DNA from: Neptuniibacter caesariensis
GTDB taxonomy: Bacteria; Pseudomonadota; Gammaproteobacteria; Pseudomonadales; Balneatricaceae
DNA: 64,000 nt
Direction of reading: 5' to 3'
NCBI RefSeq assembly: GCF_000153345.1
Contig: NZ_CH724127.1
Span: 473,528 to 537,527, forward strand
The notes under the pieces are model-generated. The model had not been told where the DNA came from. It worked only from the letters and a program-made list of their open reading frames with translations, and did not search any database. This document shows positions 1-7,226 of the stretch, in pieces (positions within the stretch are counted from its first letter, which is position 1; the number at the start of each line of letters is the position of its first letter). The translations under genes were made by a program, and so were the position numbers.

Positions 1-800
1 CTAAACCACAGGTGGTGAACGCAGGCTTCGGCGGTGATGTTTTTTCCTTGTACCGGTCCCGCTTCAAAAAGAGCAAGTTCTTTCTCCGTCGTAATATGCA
101 AAACGTGTAACTGACTGGAATATTTACGCGCCAGCTGTACTGCACAGGATGAGGAACGGTAGCAGGCTTCAGCATCACGGATAATAGGATGATCTTGAAT
201 AACCGGCTGAATACCTTTGTCATCGTAGCGTTTCTGGTTCTGACTAATAACAGGCCCGCTTTCACAGTGGGTCACGATCAGTACCGGCGAGTCGCGGAAG
301 ATACCTTCCAGTGCAACCGGGTTTTCTACCAGCAGGTTACCGGTCGAAGCACCCATAAAGACTTTTACACCGCAGGCGGTTTGTGGGTCCAGGGCCTTTA
401 TCTCTTCCAGATTATCTTCCGTTGCACCCAGATAGAAAGCATAGTTTGCGGCAGAGGAGACTCTGGCAATCTCATATTTCTTATGCAGCGCATCGATAGT
501 GGTTGTAGAAGGGGAGACATTAGGCATCTCCATATAGCTGGTGATACCACCGGCTACAGCGGCTTTAGATTCTGATGCGATAGTTCCCTTATGGGTTAAG
601 CCGGGTTCGCGGAAATGAACCTGATCATCGATCATACCCGGTAATAACCAGGCACCTTCTGCATCAACAATCTGGTCTTTTGTCTGAGCTGAAAGCTCAG
701 AACCTATCTGTTCAATGCGGCCCTTCTGAATACGAAGGTCTGCTTCAATGATCTGGCCTTCGTTTACGAGCGTGCAGTTTTTTATCAGTGTGGAAGTCAT
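1..800 (-). CDS. pyrC: Dihydroorotase (partial, 3' end beyond window), possible zinc-stress isoform
   Basis: Reads from ATG at 800 leftward and runs off the window, giving the first ~266 residues. Dihydroorotase converts carbamoyl aspartate to dihydroorotate in pyrimidine synthesis. Visible family signatures are REPGLTHKG after the N-terminal metal motif, AAVAGGITSYMEMPNV, GVKVFMGAS (the lysine usually carbamylated), a THCE histidine and LHVLHITT. The first histidine of the usual HxH metal pair is glutamine (DDQVHF), a variant I recall from one dihydroorotase subfamily. The gene diverges from the L31B/L36B genes, with a Zur-like box 27 bp before its start. This suggests a paralogue used under zinc limitation; that role is inference. 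Family assignment is firm. Confidence 0.9.
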   Translation of the reverse strand, partial: MTSTLIKNCTLVNEGQIIEADLRIQKGRIEQIGSELSAQTKDQIVDAEGAWLLPGMIDDQVHFREPGLTHKGTIASESKAAVAGGITSYMEMPNVSPSTTTIDALHKKYEIARVSSAANYAFYLGATEDNLEEIKALDPQTACGVKVFMGASTGNLLVENPVALEGIFRDSPVLIVTHCESGPVISQNQKRYDDKGIQPVIQDHPIIRDAEACYRSSSCAVQLARKYSSQLHVLHITTEKELALFEAGPVQGKNITAEACVHHLWF

Positions 801-826
801 AGAACTGTATCAGTATAAGAATTTAA

Positions 827-849
827 GCAATGTTATAATATAGCAATTA
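827..849. promoter_or_regulatory. Zur-box-like palindrome on the dihydroorotase side
   Basis: A 23-bp AT-rich palindrome with core AATGTTATAATATAGCAATT. It matches the gammaproteobacterial Zur operator (core TGTTATANTATAACA) at most positions and lies 27 bp upstream of the dihydroorotase start. The consensus is from memory. The match and the gene context are the evidence. Confidence 0.6.
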
Positions 850-929
850 ATAGTTGAACCACTTTAGACAGGAACAACGAGTGGACAGTAAATTGTAAAT
901 CTACTTGAAAATGATAATGAGTCTCATAT

Positions 930-952
930 ATATTGTTATGGTATAACATTTA
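930..952. promoter_or_regulatory. Zur-box-like palindrome controlling rpmE2-rpmJ2
   Basis: Palindrome with core TTGTTATGGTATAACATTT, ending 12 bp before the L31B start. A plausible promoter overlaps it: TTGAAA at 905-910 and TATATA at 927-932. Zur repression of zinc-free L31/L36 paralogues is established in several bacteria, so position and targets agree. A Fur/Zur-like half-palindrome (GATAATGAGTCTCAT, 913-927) sits just upstream. Confidence 0.7.
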
Positions 953-964
953 TTGGAGATGTAG

Positions 965-1225
965 ATGAAAAAGGGTATTCATCCGGATTATGACTATGTG
1001 ATTTTTCGGGACACAAGCTGTGGGCGTGATTTTCGAATTCGATCAACCTGCAAAAGTGATCAAACTGTTGTCTGGGAAGATGGGAAAACCTACCCACTGG
1101 TGACACTGGATGTCTCCAGTGCTTCGCATCCAACTTACACAGGTGAGAAACGCCAGGCGAAGGCGGAAGGGCGTATTGCACAGTTCAACAAGCGTTTCGG
1201 TAATCGCGCAAGCCGATCGCAGTAA
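965..1225 (+). CDS. rpmE2: 50S ribosomal protein L31 type B, zinc-independent
   Basis: An 86-residue protein beginning [14 protein letters not shown], typical of the L31 type B (YkgM) family. The cysteine pairs that bind zinc in ordinary L31 are absent; only isolated cysteines remain. Such C-minus paralogues replace the zinc-bearing L31 when zinc is scarce, freeing zinc from ribosomes. The gene is followed after 10 bp by L36B, so the two form an operon. A Zur-box-like palindrome overlaps the promoter, which fits derepression at low zinc. Length and sequence match the family well. Confidence 0.95.
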   Translation: MKKGIHPDYDYVIFRDTSCGRDFRIRSTCKSDQTVVWEDGKTYPLVTLDVSSASHPTYTGEKRQAKAEGRIAQFNKRFGNRASRSQ

Positions 1226-1235
1226 GGAGCCGATT

Positions 1236-1379
1236 ATGCAGGTATTAAGCTCATTAAAGACGGCGAAGGAACGGCATCCTGATTGCCAGGTGGTTAAACG
1301 TCGCGGCCGTTTATATGTTATTTGCAAAAGTAATCCGCGCTTTAAAGCTCGCCAGGGTGCGGCTAAAAAGAAACGATAG
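1236..1379 (+). CDS. rpmJ2: 50S ribosomal protein L36 type B, zinc-independent
   Basis: A 47-residue basic protein, start ATG 1236 preceded by AAGGAG at 1224-1229. An upstream extension is open but would overlap rpmE2. The sequence [17 protein letters not shown] and the tail [14 protein letters not shown] are typical of L36 type B (YkgO). It lacks the zinc-binding Cys/His set of standard L36. Co-transcribed with rpmE2 and probably under the same Zur control. Confidence 0.93.
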   Translation: MQVLSSLKTAKERHPDCQVVKRRGRLYVICKSNPRFKARQGAAKKKR

Positions 1380-1519
1380 CTTCCTGTTTCATGAGCCAGG
1401 GAATTGGCGATGGGTTTGTACTGGGCACTTCGTTCAGAAAAAATGTGAACGTAGTGCTCAGAAAATCTGTTTTTATCTTCAGAGCTTCCATAGATAGTAG
1501 TTAAAAAAGGAGGCTCAAC

Positions 1520-1864
1520 ATGAAAACTATACAGAAACACACCTTACTGACTGACGATAAAATCCAGACCATTACGCTGAAGCAGGGTTTCAGAATAGTC
1601 CGGGTTGAGTACCTGGTAACTGAGAAAGTTATTTCACTTTGGGTAGAGTCGCCTTTACGCGCAGATATCCCAGCAGTGCAAAAAAGCTTTGTGGTTAAGA
1701 AAACCAATCAAACCGTACCCGAAGATTACGCACACATACATACCGCGATTGATCTGCTCAAACCGGAAGCTTTCCATCTGTTTGAGGTATCCAGTGATCA
1801 AGAGCATACACTGGCATCTTTACCAGAATGGAAGGCAGATAACTTTGATCCCAGGGCTGCATAA
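1520..1864 (+). CDS. Conserved hypothetical protein, 114 aa
   Basis: Preceded by a strong ribosome binding site (AAAGGAGG about 8 bp upstream). The protein has no signal peptide or membrane segment and is mainly beta-strand-like, with a line KVISLWVESPLRADIP. It resembles small soluble proteins of unknown function that take primary sequence data such as 'RIVRVEYLV' in a single alpha/beta fold, but I do not recognise a named family. It lies 140 bp after rpmJ2; whether it joins that operon is unclear, since no terminator is visible between them. Confidence 0.7.
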   Translation: MKTIQKHTLLTDDKIQTITLKQGFRIVRVEYLVTEKVISLWVESPLRADIPAVQKSFVVKKTNQTVPEDYAHIHTAIDLLKPEAFHLFEVSSDQEHTLASLPEWKADNFDPRAA

Positions 1865-1897
1865 TATCAAACACATTTCTAATACTTGACAAAAATA

Positions 1898-1940
1898 CTC
1901 AGAAATATAACCTAGTAAAACGCTAGGTTATATTTCTGAG
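1898..1940. promoter_or_regulatory. Perfect 18-bp inverted repeat in the leader of the NhaR-like gene
   Basis: Arms at 1898-1915 and 1923-1940 are exact reverse complements (CTCAGAAATATAACCTAG) with a 7-nt spacer. The right arm ends in GAGG, the only Shine-Dalgarno-like element before the ATG at 1950. A TTGACA lies just upstream at 1886-1891. As RNA it would fold into a hairpin that hides the ribosome binding site; as DNA it is a typical regulator dyad, perhaps for autoregulation. Confidence 0.75.
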
Positions 1941-1949
1941 GTTTGTCGT

Positions 1950-2831
1950 ATGAAAATGCTCAACCTGAAACACCTGCACTATTTTTGGTTAACGGCCCGT
2001 GAAGGTTCTATTACTCAGGCCTGTAATATTCTGGATCTTGCCCCCCAGACGCTAAGTGCACAGATAGCCACACTTGAAGATAACGTAAACCACCTGTTGT
2101 TCAAGCGGGAGGGCCGTAATCTGGTGCTTACGCCGATGGGTAAGCAGGTATACGCTTATGCTGAAAAGATCTTCGATACAACTTCCCAGTTAGAGCACCT
2201 TCTGGATACCTCAGAAAAGAATCGTAGTTTTGATTTCACAATCGGTATAGCCCCGACAGTGCACCGTATTCTAGCCTGGAAAATCATTAAACCTGCCCTG
2301 GATACCAATGAGCAGATTCATCTGGTGTGTAAGACCGCCAATACCCAGGAGCTACTGGTACAGCTGAAACAGAAAAAACTCGATGCAATCCTTACCGACT
2401 ATCTGCCGTTAGAGTGTGACCGTGAAGGGCTACGGGCACATAAACTACTTAGCACCACGATGGCGTTTTTCTACAGTCGTTCAAAACTCGAAGATCTCAA
2501 AGAGGCGTTTCCGGCTTGTCTTAAAGGCGGAGACTTTCTGAGTTACGGTGCGCAAACACCTTATCTGAGCAAATTAAAGGATTGGTTTAAAGAGAATGAT
2601 ATAGAGATCAATATCCGTGCTGAAATTGACGACAGTGCCCTGTTAAAAGTGCTGGGGCAGTCAGGTGAAGGTTTCTTTTCAGCGCCGGGCTACATTACCG
2701 AGGAGGTATGTCAGCAGTACGATGTTGAGATGATAGGTGAGGCGGAAGCGGTAACGGATGATCTGTTTTTACTCTACCGTGAAAGCGCGATCATTAATCC
2801 AGTGCTGAAGAACATGATTCAGGAGGAGTGA
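1950..2831 (+). CDS. LysR-family regulator, NhaR-like
   Basis: A 293-residue LysR regulator. The N-terminal winged helix-turn-helix (about residues 4-62) reads LNLKHLHYFWLTAREGSITQ and then LAPQTLSAQIATLED, closest in memory to NhaR, the sodium/proton antiporter activator. The rest is the periplasmic-binding-like effector domain. A perfect inverted repeat precedes the gene and may be its own operator or a hairpin covering the ribosome binding site. No antiporter gene adjoins it, so the target is unknown and the NhaR name is left as a resemblance. Confidence 0.85.
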   Translation: MKMLNLKHLHYFWLTAREGSITQACNILDLAPQTLSAQIATLEDNVNHLLFKREGRNLVLTPMGKQVYAYAEKIFDTTSQLEHLLDTSEKNRSFDFTIGIAPTVHRILAWKIIKPALDTNEQIHLVCKTANTQELLVQLKQKKLDAILTDYLPLECDREGLRAHKLLSTTMAFFYSRSKLEDLKEAFPACLKGGDFLSYGAQTPYLSKLKDWFKENDIEINIRAEIDDSALLKVLGQSGEGFFSAPGYITEEVCQQYDVEMIGEAEAVTDDLFLLYRESAIINPVLKNMIQEE

Positions 2832-2860
2832 GGGCAGTCCCTTGCCATATAAATCATTCA

Positions 2861-3094
2861 TTAGTTTCTCAGTATAATATCCAGTTCATCAATGGAGTCA
2901 GACCATTTGCTGTCGTAATAGATAGATTCTCTTAAAAAATCAGACTGTGATTTACTCCAGCAAGGCGCATCGGCAATATGCAGTTCGTGTGTATAGATTT
3001 TATTTTGTTCAATAAAATCATCGATACTATCAGGGTCATCATTTAAACCCAGCTGTTTAAACAGCTGTTGCATTTCTGTGTCGTAATAAAGCAT
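2861..3094 (-). CDS. DUF2789 family protein
   Basis: A 77-residue acidic protein, MLYYDTEMQQLFKQLGLNDD at the N-terminus and a conserved APCWSKSQSDFLRES segment. This pattern and length match the DUF2789 family of gammaproteobacteria, whose function is unknown. A GAGGA ribosome binding site precedes the ATG. It stands alone and converges with the NhaR-like gene. Confidence 0.8.
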   Translation of the reverse strand: MLYYDTEMQQLFKQLGLNDDPDSIDDFIEQNKIYTHELHIADAPCWSKSQSDFLRESIYYDSKWSDSIDELDIILRN

Positions 3095-3228
3095 TTCTCT
3101 ATCCTCTTTGTTTTTTTAATATATTTAACTCGCGATTCGTTAATTAATAAATTTGCTTTCTTTTGCTTATTGTTCAGAAAAATTGGAAACATTATGTTTC
3201 AGTATGTTTTAAGCCTTATTCCCTTGTG

Positions 3229-3846
3229 CTATGTCCAAACACTAATGGGCGGATCGATAGCAATTACCTTAGCCAGAGCTAAGGGGGTGACGACCCCAAC
3301 AACGATCTCGAATTGATCAACCACAGGAACTATCTCAAGGTTGTAAGCCTGCATTACCTGAGCGACGCGACGAATACTGGTAACCGGTACCGTGGTAATG
3401 GCATCCGCTGTCATACAGTTGCGCACCTGACTAATACGAAGCTCGGCAAGATCAGCCTCGGGCTGAGCCAGACGTTCAATAATGGACAGGGCATCAAGAA
3501 CACCAATAAAACGGCCCTGCTGGTTAATCACAGGCGCTGCGTGTACTTGCTCTGCAGTCATTTTGACAAGCGCTTCATGAAAGGGCAGATCGTCATTAAT
3601 CAGCAGATATTCAGTGTGCATTACTTCATGAACATGGCAGATCTGCTCTTTCGGATCAGCATGAATAAGATCCCGATAGGTATCCAGTGCGCTTCTGCTG
3701 GGTTGATAGGCTGTTGAAACCGTTTCAACTTCTGGCTGTATCGCTTTTAACGTAGCGCCAACGACTTCAGGCGGTGGTTTAACGGTAATCAGGTTTTCGA
3801 GTGTCCCGCTAAATACACTGTTTTCGTTACTGTAGACTGAGAACAT
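3229..3846 (-). CDS. Tandem CBS-domain protein
   Basis: A 205-residue soluble protein. I chose ATG 3846 because AAGGA lies at the right distance; an upstream ATG at 3885 has no such site. The first ~70 residues are low in recognisable motifs. Two CBS domains follow (about residues 80-135 and 145-200), shown by VMHTEYLLINDDLPFHEALV with PVINQQGRFIGVLD, and by NCMTADAITTVPV with VVDQFEIVVGVVTP. CBS pairs bind adenine nucleotides and regulate a partner. None is fused here and the neighbours give no clue, so a general sensor role is all that can be said. Confidence 0.85.
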   Translation of the reverse strand: MFSVYSNENSVFSGTLENLITVKPPPEVVGATLKAIQPEVETVSTAYQPSRSALDTYRDLIHADPKEQICHVHEVMHTEYLLINDDLPFHEALVKMTAEQVHAAPVINQQGRFIGVLDALSIIERLAQPEADLAELRISQVRNCMTADAITTVPVTSIRRVAQVMQAYNLEIVPVVDQFEIVVGVVTPLALAKVIAIDPPISVWT

Positions 3847-4004
3847 AATAATTCCTTGCTGGCTTTTACATTTAGAATTATTCAACGCCTAAAAGTTCTT
3901 TTTGTTAATAACGTTCAGAAATTTTCTAAAACAAGTTTCGAAAAAATTGGATGTGATTTAAAAGGGAGCGTTTTATAGTTTTAACTTACTTCAGGAGGTC
4001 TGAC

Positions 4005-4522
4005 ATGAAATCAGTTAACAAAGAATTAATCGTCAGGGTTCATAAGAAAATCATTCGTTTTGGTTAAGGAACCTGCTAACAAGTCCTATGCGCCTCAGGC
4101 TTACAGAGCAATTGAAGCACGCGGCAATAATTACAGTCATGCTGGTTGCCTGGGGAAAATTATTAACAAAGCGATTCGTTTGCTCTGCAAGCCCCATAGG
4201 GTGGGCTTTATAACGGCCATCTGCTTTGTCAGTCAGTTTGAAAAGGTCCAGACATTTCGCTGCACTGACTTTCGCGCATATGGCCGTTCTATAGCCCACT
4301 GAGAAAGCATGAGACTTATTCGCAGGTTCCTAAGGCCTTGGCAAAGGAAAGTTCTTCCTCGCCGGACTTTATGCCCACAAAGATGAGCTGATGATTGCTG
4401 TCTCAGATGCCTACAATTTTGTCAGGCTAGGGCATAATGAGCGCCCGCAGGTGCAATGCATCTCGGTCGATTCAGAAGAGATGTTCCTGCGAAAGGTTAA
4501 AAGGCTTGATCAGCGGTTTTAA
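4005..4522 (+). pseudogene. Small gene interrupted by a MITE-like element
   Basis: ATG 4005 with AGGAGG upstream opens a frame of 20 codons (MKSVNKELIVRVHKKIIRFG) that stops at a TAA at the edge of the inserted element. After the element the same frame continues from 4334 as GLGKGKFFLAGLYAHKDELM and on to KRLDQRF and a stop at 4520-4522. Both parts look coding and keep phase, so together they were probably one ~82-residue protein. I do not recognise the family. If the TAA repeats are a target duplication, the pre-insertion frame already had a stop; if they belong to the element, the frame was open. Confidence 0.65.
4068..4330. mobile_element. MITE-like element, 263 bp, with terminal inverted repeats
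   Basis: Begins GGAACCTGCTAACAAGTCC and ends with the complement of GGAACCTGCGAATAAGTC, flanked on both sides by TAA, consistent with a 3-bp target duplication. Inner inverted segments (about 4203-4220 and 4280-4299) would add secondary structure. There is no transposase, so it would be moved in trans. The left end is related to the remnant at 31368. Confidence 0.7.
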
Positions 4523-4749
4523 AGCTTTCAGCCGGAATGCTCTTGAAGGTAAGGGATTTTGAATCCCATCGTCTCGTACTAGCAGATAAGCAATGGGTGA
4601 TTAGCCTACTTAATTTCTCATAAGTACAATTCACTATCACTTTTTCAGTTGTGTAACTCATTAAGGTACTTCAATTTCATGCGTATGAGCTATACGCTAC
4701 TAAGTTATTAGGAGTGTGGTTCTTTTGTTAGTCCATGGAAGGTTTATTA

Positions 4750-6909
4750 ATGTCAGGGTATTTTGATCTAATACACCAGAAGTTACCGAGTGTCCGTTCA
4801 GAGCGAGAGGTATTTCAAGAGTTAGAGAAGCTATGCAAATCTCCGGGTTTTATTCATGTCATTGCAACAGTCTGCCTACGTGAATATACATTCAGTTGCG
4901 ATGACGAGCTGAGTTATGAACACCTTGCTGATCATTATTCAAGCCAGTCTTTACTGAGAACTGAGATATCTCTGATTACTTGTTTGATGTTGAAGGGTGA
5001 GCAATGGGACAAGGAAATTTCCGTTAAAGAGATTAACCATCTGCTAGTTAGAACGGAGGAAGTATTACAAGATTTACACGCTTCAATTTTTAAGGGCTTG
5101 GGTGGAACTGAAACAGGAGAGTACCCTAAAGGTCGTAAATGGCTAAAGGAAGCTATCTTTTACGCTGGCGAATCAGCATATGGCTCGCAATATATCGATC
5201 TTTCTAAACGTCGTTATATCAAAGATAATCAATGGTTTGTAAAGAATAAGAACTTTACAATTGAGCAAGCTATTTGTCTCTACCAAAGCATTTACAGGCT
5301 CCTAAACAGCAAGTTAAATCGAAGATTTCCAAACCGCATTGATCAAGAAAAGTTAACTGAGTCGGTATTACCACTATATTCATTTGCCTTTTCAGAACTT
5401 GTAGAAGAATCAGCAGAAAAGGCTGAAACGATTAGAGCTTTTTTAAAAACCTTCACAATTGAAGGGGTAAAGGCTGCTAAACAGTTCTCTAATCCGACGG
5501 ATTTCAATCCTATAGATGCTCAGCCAATTATTCGCTGCGGTGATCATTTTATTTTATTGCAAGCCGCCAGCTTATGTGCCGCTCTATATGAAGCTCCGTT
5601 TTATTGGCTAATCAAAGACAAAGAGTATTACAGTGCTTTTATTTCGAATAGAGGGGCGTTTACTGAAGAGTTTGCAGCTGAGCGTCTTGAGAGGGTTTTT
5701 GGAAAAGAGCGTGTTTATCGAAATGTAACGATAGAGAAGTCGAAAAAAGAAACAGTTGATGAGATAGATGTCCTAGTTATATATGGCGATAGAGCGATTG
5801 TCCTTCAAGCCAAATCCAAGCGCCTGACTTTGAAAGCAAAGCAAGGTGATGAACATGCTTTAGAGAAGGACTTTTTTCAAGCGGTACAGATTGCTTATGA
5901 TCAAGCGTTTAGTTGTGCCGAGTCACTCAAGCTAAATAAATACCGCTTGGTTACTGAATCGGGGGAAGAGTTAAAACTAAAAAATCAATTAAAGGAAATC
6001 TACCCTGTTTGTGTCATTTCCGATCATTACCCTTCGCTAAATTCACAAGTTGATTCCTACCTTGTTACTAGATCATGTCAGGGAATACAGCCACCGTATG
6101 TCATGGATGTTTTCTTCTTAGATATAATCAGTGAGTTTCTAACAAGCCCTCTACACTTTCTCAATTATATAAACCTCAGGGTCAATAATAGACAGCTTGT
6201 TGTTTCAGAAAAAGAACATGCCGTATTTGCCATGCATCTAACTTCTGGGTTAAGGCATTCTAGAAGTGATAAGGATCCAGTTTTAGTGTTAGGCGGGCAT
6301 TCTTCTATACCTGTAGATATAGCATTTTTGTCTAGAAGGGAGGGGTACCCAGGTGAGGAGACCCCAACTGGAATTCTTACAAGAGGCTTAGATAGTCCTA
6401 TTCAAAGGTTGATTAAGTCTATCGATGTGCACAATGTACCCGAGGGTATTCAACTAGGTCTGTTTTTATTGCAGCTTTATCCTCAAGATCAAGCAAGTTT
6501 TGATCGCTACTATTCAGAGATGTTGCGCAGAGCAAAGGACGATGGAAGGCCGCACGATTTTACACTAATGCCTGAGAATGAGCTTGGCATGACAATTCAT
6601 ATCAACCCTTGGCCAGATGAAGAGGCTTACGAAGTTCTAGTAAAACACTGTGAGAACAGGAAGTACAAAGAAGGTAAGGATAGATGGTTAGGTTTGTGTA
6701 TCTGTCCTTGGACTGAGGAAATTAAGTTTGGAGTGGATCAGGATTATCCTTGGGAAGCCTCACAAGAACTGGATGATCGAACGAGACATATGAAACATCC
6801 AAAAGAGCTTAGCAATTTTCGAACTTTTGTGAGACCAACCAGAAAAGTAGGTAGAAATGATAAGTGTTACTGCGGGAGTGGAAAGAAATATAAGATATGT
6901 TGTTACTAG
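4750..6909 (+). CDS. SEC-C motif protein with a nuclease-like core
   Basis: A 719-residue protein. ATG 4750 is favoured over 4735 because GGAAGG lies 7 bp before it. The middle holds a nuclease-like pattern around residues 338-357: EIDVLVIYGDRAIVLQAKSK, an acidic residue, then a strand with QxK, as in NERD and related PD-(D/E)XK enzymes. The last 20 residues are a SEC-C zinc motif (CYCGSGKKYKICC). The bases are more AT-rich than in the core genes, and it sits directly beside a type I restriction system and a transposon scar. An anti-phage or nucleic-acid role is plausible but unproven. Confidence 0.75.
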   Translation: MSGYFDLIHQKLPSVRSEREVFQELEKLCKSPGFIHVIATVCLREYTFSCDDELSYEHLADHYSSQSLLRTEISLITCLMLKGEQWDKEISVKEINHLLVRTEEVLQDLHASIFKGLGGTETGEYPKGRKWLKEAIFYAGESAYGSQYIDLSKRRYIKDNQWFVKNKNFTIEQAICLYQSIYRLLNSKLNRRFPNRIDQEKLTESVLPLYSFAFSELVEESAEKAETIRAFLKTFTIEGVKAAKQFSNPTDFNPIDAQPIIRCGDHFILLQAASLCAALYEAPFYWLIKDKEYYSAFISNRGAFTEEFAAERLERVFGKERVYRNVTIEKSKKETVDEIDVLVIYGDRAIVLQAKSKRLTLKAKQGDEHALEKDFFQAVQIAYDQAFSCAESLKLNKYRLVTESGEELKLKNQLKEIYPVCVISDHYPSLNSQVDSYLVTRSCQGIQPPYVMDVFFLDIISEFLTSPLHFLNYINLRVNNRQLVVSEKEHAVFAMHLTSGLRHSRSDKDPVLVLGGHSSIPVDIAFLSRREGYPGEETPTGILTRGLDSPIQRLIKSIDVHNVPEGIQLGLFLLQLYPQDQASFDRYYSEMLRRAKDDGRPHDFTLMPENELGMTIHINPWPDEEAYEVLVKHCENRKYKEGKDRWLGLCICPWTEEIKFGVDQDYPWEASQELDDRTRHMKHPKELSNFRTFVRPTRKVGRNDKCYCGSGKKYKICCY

Positions 6910-7226
6910 AGCCTGCAGGAAGCTTTTATTGCTTAGAACTTTTTATGTTGCTGCTTAGTGCATAAAAATGCGGATTTCTTTTAATATCCAAAGGGTTTAA
7001 TGTTCTCGCATGAGATTGGTTGACTTGATGTTAACTTTTGGAACCAAATATATTTGGAATATTGATGACAGTGACTCTATCAATTGATAAGTACTAGCAA
7101 ATATCTGTGAATGAAATGCATCGTTAGCAGTCGGTGCTCTGATACATCCTGCCCGAGAAGCAGAAAATACCTGTTTCAGCTTCAACACTGATGTGTGTTG
7201 ATCTTTTTGAGAATTTAATACTTCAT
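6910..7226. other. Intergenic region before hsdM with a 14-bp palindrome
   Basis: No gene is evident. A perfect palindrome CCAAATATATTTGG lies at 7044-7057, about 170 bp before hsdM, and could be an operator. A TTGACT occurs at 7020 but has no well-spaced -10 partner. A short hairpin GCATAAAAATGC followed by T-rich sequence (about 6960-6982) may end transcription of the upstream gene. Confidence 0.4.

Noticed and set aside
189-575. Plus-strand open frame of 128 codons
   Set aside because: It is antisense to the clearly coding dihydroorotase and has no family resemblance.
1110-1235. Longer start for L36B
   Set aside because: The upstream in-frame ATG would overlap rpmE2 and give a protein nearly twice the family length; ATG 1236 has a perfect ribosome binding site.
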